Assembly (NCBI RefSeq): GCF_026967985.1
Contig: NZ_JAPVBJ010000012.1
Coordinates: 93,214 to 157,213, forward strand
Source: Modestobacter sp. VKM Ac-2984
Lineage (GTDB): Bacteria > Actinomycetota > Actinomycetes > Mycobacteriales > Geodermatophilaceae
DNA: 64,000 nucleotides
Direction of reading: 5' to 3'
In this document: in pieces, positions 60,289 through 64,000 of the stretch
Position numbering within the stretch: position 1 is the first letter of the stretch
Layout: every line of letters starts with the position of its first letter
Position numbers and translations under genes: made by a program
The notes under the pieces: model-generated
Database searches by the model: none
Told to the model about the DNA's origin: nothing
What the model saw: the letters and a program-made list of their open reading frames with translations, nothing else

Positions 60289-60316
60289 GGGGCCGAAGTC
60301 GCGACTTCGGCCCCTC
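60287..60316 (+). terminator. Perfect palindromic terminator overlapping the stop codon
   Basis: A 30-bp perfect palindrome with arms GAGGGGCCGAAGTCG and CGACTTCGGCCCCTC. The kinase TGA (60286-60288) overlaps its first bases. Confidence 0.88.
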
Positions 60317-60398
60317 CCGGGCTTCGGCGATGACTTCCGGGGACGAGCCGGGTCTTCATCTCTGCCTGGCGGTGCGCGCCGGGCGGAGTGGGAGCGTC

Positions 60399-60776
60399 AT
60401 GAACCAGACGACGACAGGCATCACCCGGGTCGCCACGACGACCGTGGTGGTGTCGGACCTGCAGCGGGCCCTGGACTTCTACGTGGACGACCTGGGCCTG
60501 CAGGTCGTCCGCGACACGGAGATGGGTCCGGGCATGCGCTGGGTCGAGGTGGCGCCGGCCGGCGGGGGGACGTCGATCGCCCTGATCGCGGCGGACAGCG
60601 GCTTCCCACCGGGCATCCGGCTGGGCACGGCCGACGCGGACGCCGCCCACGCGCAGCTGCGCGGGCGGGGCGTGGACGTCGACGACGAGGTGCTGCGGAT
60701 GGGCGAGATGGCCCCGCCGATGTTCACCGTCCGCGACCCGGACGGCAACGTCCTGGTGCTGGTGGAAGGTGCGTGA
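60399..60776 (+). CDS. VOC-superfamily (glyoxalase/dioxygenase-like) protein
   Basis: A 125-residue single VOC unit pair: [29 protein letters not shown] and [16 protein letters not shown]. The metal-site Glu is present at the end (VLVLVEGA). Small VOC proteins include glyoxalases, antibiotic-binding proteins and dioxygenases; which one is not clear. GGAG lies just before the ATG. Its stop overlaps the next start (TGATG). Confidence 0.85.
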   Translation: MNQTTTGITRVATTTVVVSDLQRALDFYVDDLGLQVVRDTEMGPGMRWVEVAPAGGGTSIALIAADSGFPPGIRLGTADADAAHAQLRGRGVDVDDEVLRMGEMAPPMFTVRDPDGNVLVLVEGA

Positions 60777-61135
60777 TGACGGCCCTCGACGAGCGGTTCA
60801 CGGCCCGGTTGCTGAAGAGCCCGGCGGACGGCGGGTGGACCTACCTGGTGTGGCCGGACTCGGTTGCGTTCTTCGGCACCCGTGGGCTGGTCAAGGTCTG
60901 CGGGACGATCGACGGGCACCCATTCCGGAGCTCGTTCATGGCGCTCGGCGATGGGAGGCACAAGCTGCCGGTGCGGGCCACGCTGCGCGAAGCGATCGGC
61001 AAGCAAGCCGGCGACACCGTCGACGTGCACCTGACCGAGCGGATCGCCACCGCCCACCCCGTGGGGACCCGCGCCCGAGCGACGAGCGGCCGATCAGACG
61101 CGTCGACGCGCCGCCTCCCTCCGAACCATGGCTGA
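60776..61135 (+). CDS. DUF1905 domain protein
   Basis: A 119-residue protein. [40 protein letters not shown] and [17 protein letters not shown] match DUF1905, a small beta-barrel. The usual C-terminal YdeI-like partner domain is absent, replaced by an Arg/Ser/Pro tail. The ATG at 60776 overlaps the VOC stop by one base. Function unknown. Confidence 0.82.
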   Translation: MTALDERFTARLLKSPADGGWTYLVWPDSVAFFGTRGLVKVCGTIDGHPFRSSFMALGDGRHKLPVRATLREAIGKQAGDTVDVHLTERIATAHPVGTRARATSGRSDASTRRLPPNHG

Positions 61136-61208
61136 CAGCTGCTGCCCCGCCACTGGTATCCGCCGGAGCAGGGAACCCCCTGTGCAAGGGCTCTCTCGCC
61201 ACGAAGGC

Positions 61209-61856
61209 TCATCCACCGAGCAGTTGGTACTCCGGACACATGGCGACCGTTGCCGCACTGAGCACCGATGCCGTCTGGTACTCCGTGAATCCGGCAGCAA
61301 TCCCCATGTCCATGAGATCGACGAAGTCGCCTTCCGCGCCCCCCATCGTCCCTAGGTAAGCGCACGCGTTGTTGGCCAAGTCGACGAGGGCTCTGTCATC
61401 AACCGACCCGAATATCGGGTTGTTCGAGCGCAGCAGCTCGAGGAACTCCCTCTCGTCAGCAGATGGCACCAACTGAGCCTTAGCTGCTGCGGCTGCGTCG
61501 GAAGCGGCTTGCTCGGCGACACGCTCACGCTGCTCGGCCTGAATGGCGCGAGCTTCCGCTGAGCTCGTAGCGGCCTCCGCTTGGTGGAGGACCTGCTCAG
61601 CTTCATCCGCCGCGGCCTCGGCAGCCGCCTTTTCGTCCGCCAGGGCAGCAACCAGTTCACCTGCCCGGTTGTTGGCCGCCACTGCTGCGGCAGAGGCTCC
61701 TCCAACCGCCGCGAGGAGGGAAAGCGCGATGATGACGAAGAGGAGCAAGGGAACCGAGCGACGACGTCCCTGACTCGGCGCGGGTGTCATCTGTCGACCG
61801 TCAGCGCCCGCCGGCGGGTCGAGTGGCTCGGCATCGGGTGTCGACGTCGTCATCAT
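61209..61856 (-). CDS. DUF732 protein with membrane anchor and coiled coil
   Basis: A 215-residue protein. Cytoplasmic tail of about 35 residues, one membrane helix (VPLLLFVIIALSLLAAVGGA), an Ala/Glu-rich coiled coil (about 65-125) and a C-terminal DUF732-type domain (FLELLRSNNPIFGSVDDRAL ... NNACAYLGT ... MCPEYQ) with the typical two cysteines. DUF732 domains occur in exported actinobacterial proteins of unknown role. Codon use looks less GC-extreme than in the genes to the left (GCT, GCA and TCA codons). Confidence 0.8.
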   Translation of the reverse strand: MMTTSTPDAEPLDPPAGADGRQMTPAPSQGRRRSVPLLLFVIIALSLLAAVGGASAAAVAANNRAGELVAALADEKAAAEAAADEAEQVLHQAEAATSSAEARAIQAEQRERVAEQAASDAAAAAKAQLVPSADEREFLELLRSNNPIFGSVDDRALVDLANNACAYLGTMGGAEGDFVDLMDMGIAAGFTEYQTASVLSAATVAMCPEYQLLGG

Positions 61857-62065
61857 GTGTCCGTTCGTGTGGTCGCCTCACCACGCGGTGAGAAGGCAGA
61901 GCCTTTCTCCTGACGGTCACGGCCGGTAGCGAATCCACCCGCAAGGGCGACCCCCGATCGGCAACTGGACCAGCTGACCATCAGCAGGAAGCGCGCGAAT
62001 CGGAGCGCGTGTGGCTTCCCAGGGGGCACAGCCAACTCGGGACGAAGCGCCTTCGCTATGACGAA

Positions 62066-62096
62066 GGGCCCCTCACCAACGCTTGGTGAGGGGCCC
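62066..62096 (-). terminator. Hairpin terminator
   Basis: GGGCCCCTCACCAA / TTGGTGAGGGGCCC, a perfect 14-bp stem with loop CGC, 17 bp past the stop of the minus-strand gene 62113-62769. Confidence 0.85.
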
Positions 62097-62112
62097 CGCT
62101 CGATCAGTCAGC

Positions 62113-62769
62113 TCACTGCAGGTCGACGGTGACCCCACCGGAGAACGCCGAGTCGTGCAGCTCGATCGCGGTCGGCACGGTCCCCGCCGGGACGTCGAAG
62201 ACCACCTTGCTGTTGAGGCTGTTCCCCGGGTTGATCTCCTCGTACAGCGACGACGAGTCCTCCAGGTAGATGGCAGCCTCGCTGTCGGCCGAGAACTCCT
62301 GCCCCTCGGCGTTGAACAGCGTGGCGTTGTCACCGAAGAAGCTCTGCGCTTCATTTCCGGTGTTCGTGATGCTCACGTCGATCATGCAGAACTGCCCCTG
62401 GGCCGTCGTGCTCAGGTACTCGCTGCCGATCTCCGTCGCAGAGCAGTCCACACCGTTGACGACGAAGGTGAACTTGCCGTCGGCAGCCGGCTCACCGATG
62501 CCCGGGTTGCTGGACTCCTCCACAACCGGCTCGGCCTCCGGGGCCGCGGCGTCGGGAACTGCAGCGTCCGGGGCCGCAGCTTCGGGGGCCGCGGTGTCCG
62601 CGCCATTCGCTGCCGCATCGGTGTCCGCGTCGCCACCCATGTTGGCGGCGACACCGAAGACCACGATGACGGCCAGGATGATGAACCAAGCGCGCTTGTA
62701 CAGCGGCTTCTTGGCCTTCGCCTGCGGCGGCTGCTCAGGCCGCTGCTCGAGCGTGGGCGAATGCGTCAT
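62113..62769 (-). CDS. DUF4352-type membrane-anchored protein
   Basis: A 218-residue protein: polar N-terminus, one membrane helix (AWFIILAVIVVFGVAANMGG), an Ala/Pro/Asp linker, and an outer immunoglobulin-like DUF4352 domain (KFTFVVNGVDC, MIDVSITNTGNEAQSFFGDN, FDVPAGTVPTAIELHD) with a cysteine pair. Such proteins are common in actinobacteria and in Gram-positives; some stabilise envelope structures. GGGGAG precedes the ATG. Terminated by the hairpin at 62066. Confidence 0.85.
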   Translation of the reverse strand: MTHSPTLEQRPEQPPQAKAKKPLYKRAWFIILAVIVVFGVAANMGGDADTDAAANGADTAAPEAAAPDAAVPDAAAPEAEPVVEESSNPGIGEPAADGKFTFVVNGVDCSATEIGSEYLSTTAQGQFCMIDVSITNTGNEAQSFFGDNATLFNAEGQEFSADSEAAIYLEDSSSLYEEINPGNSLNSKVVFDVPAGTVPTAIELHDSAFSGGVTVDLQ

Positions 62770-63010
62770 GTCGGTCTCCCCGTGTTGGTCCAAGACGTGC
62801 TGTTCCGAAACTAGGCGGTCGTGAACTGTCAACCGGGGACCACAGTCGACCAACCACGTCGCACACTTCTGTCAGGTGACGCCCGGAAGCGCCGCTTCAG
62901 ACTCATCCGTCACACCCGTTACTCGGACTGGCCTCGCAGGCCTCGAGTGCGCCGCTGCAGCCGCCGTACGGCGCGCGAACAAGGTGTCCCCGCCGTGCGA
63001 CAGTTCGCCC

Positions 63011-63931
63011 GTGTCACCACAGACGGAGAGCGGCCGGTTCCTGTCCCGAGCTGAGGCACCGGACGTGTTCGCCGCCTTCTCGTCACTTCGCCAGCACCAG
63101 CGGAACGGGCAGCGGTCACCACACAAGCCGTTGCTGGCACTTCTCGCGCTCGGTCGGCTTGCCGCGACCGGCAGGAGTGACGTCCCCTGGTCGGTCGCCG
63201 AGGAGCAACTTGCCGACCTGATCGCCGAGTTCGGCCCAGCGTCCAACACCGGTCGTGCGCAGAGCGCCGCCTATCCGTTCACCCGACTACGCGCCGATCA
63301 CATCTGGGTACTGGACCGCGACGTGGACGACGACAAGGTCAGCCCCCTGCGCGCCGGCGTCACCGGGCGCTTCGAGGCGGCTCTCGAGCAACGGCTGGCG
63401 GCGGATCCCACGCTGGCTGGCGCAGTGGCCCGTGCCCTCGTCGACAGCCACTTCCCACCGACAGTGGCAGGTGACGTCCTGCTGGCCGTGGGCTTCGACC
63501 CGGAGGTGTCGCACCTGGGCGTGCCCTCCCCCACGGTGCGCAAGCGAAGCGCTGCGTGGCGCACTTCGATATTGCGCGCCTGGGACGACCAGTGCGCTTT
63601 CTGTGGATTCGATGGGCGGCTGGCAGGCATGGCGGTGGCCGTCGAGGCCGCGCACGTGCGCTGGTTCACCGAGCAGGGGCCCGACGACCTGGACAACGGC
63701 CTGGCCCTCTGTTCCCTCCACCACAAGCTGTTCGACCGCGGGGTACTCGGACTGGACGACGACCTGGCTGTGACGGTCTCGCAACGCTTCAGCGCCAGAA
63801 CGTCGTCCGGGCGAGCGGTGTACGAAATACACGGCAGGCGGCTTACCCCGCGGCCGGGCACCCAGTCCCCTGCCGTTGAGCACGTCGCCTGGCACCGCCG
63901 TCAGGTGTTCCAAGGCTCACCACTGAAGTGA
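63011..63931 (+). CDS. Phosphorothioate-DNA-binding HNH restriction endonuclease (ScoMcrA-like)
   Basis: About 306 residues. The N-terminal part shows FSSLRQHQRNGQRSPHKPLL, LALLALGRLAA and SAAYPFTRLRADHIWVL, the pattern of the sulfur-binding domain of ScoMcrA-type enzymes, whose pocket reads phosphorothioated DNA. The C-terminal HNH domain has CAFCGF, VEAAHVRWF and DNGLALCSLHHKLFDRG. Such enzymes cut DNA that carries phosphorothioate (and sometimes methyl) marks, acting as type IV restriction. The GTG at 63011 is a best guess; others are 62876 and 63065. No dnd genes are in the window, as expected for a host that attacks this mark. Confidence 0.82.
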   Translation: MSPQTESGRFLSRAEAPDVFAAFSSLRQHQRNGQRSPHKPLLALLALGRLAATGRSDVPWSVAEEQLADLIAEFGPASNTGRAQSAAYPFTRLRADHIWVLDRDVDDDKVSPLRAGVTGRFEAALEQRLAADPTLAGAVARALVDSHFPPTVAGDVLLAVGFDPEVSHLGVPSPTVRKRSAAWRTSILRAWDDQCAFCGFDGRLAGMAVAVEAAHVRWFTEQGPDDLDNGLALCSLHHKLFDRGVLGLDDDLAVTVSQRFSARTSSGRAVYEIHGRRLTPRPGTQSPAVEHVAWHRRQVFQGSPLK

Positions 63932-63986
63932 CCCCCGTCGGCTGAACACCTCCAGACTTGGCATCAGCCAAGGAGGGAGGGCCCGA

Positions 63987-64000
63987 GTGGGCCGACGGAG
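63987..64000 (+). CDS. Possible gene start at the window edge
   Basis: A GTG at 63987 follows AAGGAGGGAGG (63970-63980) at a 6-base spacing, giving the first codons V-G-R-R before the window ends. The strong ribosome-binding site is the only evidence. Confidence 0.35.

Overview
This is a very GC-rich window with strong G/C at third codon positions, frequent GTG and TTG starts, ATGA/GTGA stop-start overlaps and long GC hairpin terminators. Coenzyme F420-type oxidoreductase, DUF222-HNH, PRC-barrel/DUF2382, DUF732, an Mtes_1575-type nuclease domain and a ydaO riboswitch before an NlpC/P60 gene all point to an actinomycete. My best guess is Geodermatophilaceae (Blastococcus/Modestobacter/Geodermatophilus), by inference only. 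It is ordinary chromosome with accessory patches; I see no integrase, transposase, phage structural gene or rRNA.

Layout. 1-5.8 kb: a LarA-like racemase (cut by the window edge), a PaaI thioesterase, a phosphotriesterase-like lactonase, a TetR regulator, a PRC-barrel/DUF2382 stress protein and a four-helix membrane protein. 5.9-12.0 kb: a 2,034-residue DUF4011 / SF1 helicase / Vsr-like / DUF3320 protein. 12.0-16.6 kb: HD protein, what looks like a deletion scar joining the 3' ends of two opposed genes, a 50-residue basic protein, a voltage-sensor membrane protein, an F420-type oxidoreductase, a transglycosylase and a NUDIX hydrolase. 16.7-25.4 kb: rtcB, a second transglycosylase, a membrane metallophosphoesterase, a zinc-ribbon protein, a DUF3048 lipoprotein and a secreted M28 peptidase.

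25.5-39.4 kb is a catabolic island. A dipeptide-type ABC importer, a double-headed Lrp regulator, an M20 amidohydrolase and an N-carbamoyl-amino-acid-hydrolase-like enzyme surround two mirror-image copies of a dehydratase + amidohydrolase pair. Together they look built to import and dismantle amidated or cyclised amino-acid derivatives. 39.5-45.2 kb is a second giant DUF4011/helicase paralogue that has lost several signature residues; it ends in tandem repeats. 45.4-48.3 kb holds a DUF222-HNH gene under a near-consensus LexA box and an NlpC/P60 hydrolase behind a c-di-AMP (ydaO) riboswitch.

48.4-60.3 kb: a secreted 5'-nucleotidase, a flavin monooxygenase, an alpha/beta hydrolase, then a ROK repressor divergent from a tight operon of polar amino-acid ABC importer, asparaginase, CutC and ROK kinase. 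60.3-64.0 kb: VOC and DUF1905 proteins, two small membrane/secreted proteins with less extreme base composition, and a type IV-like restriction enzyme with a phosphorothioate-DNA-binding domain plus HNH. The best candidates for unusual biology are the two divergent giant helicase paralogues with matching leaderless promoters, the SOS-controlled HNH gene, the phosphorothioate-sensing nuclease and the asparaginase-CutC-ROK operon.
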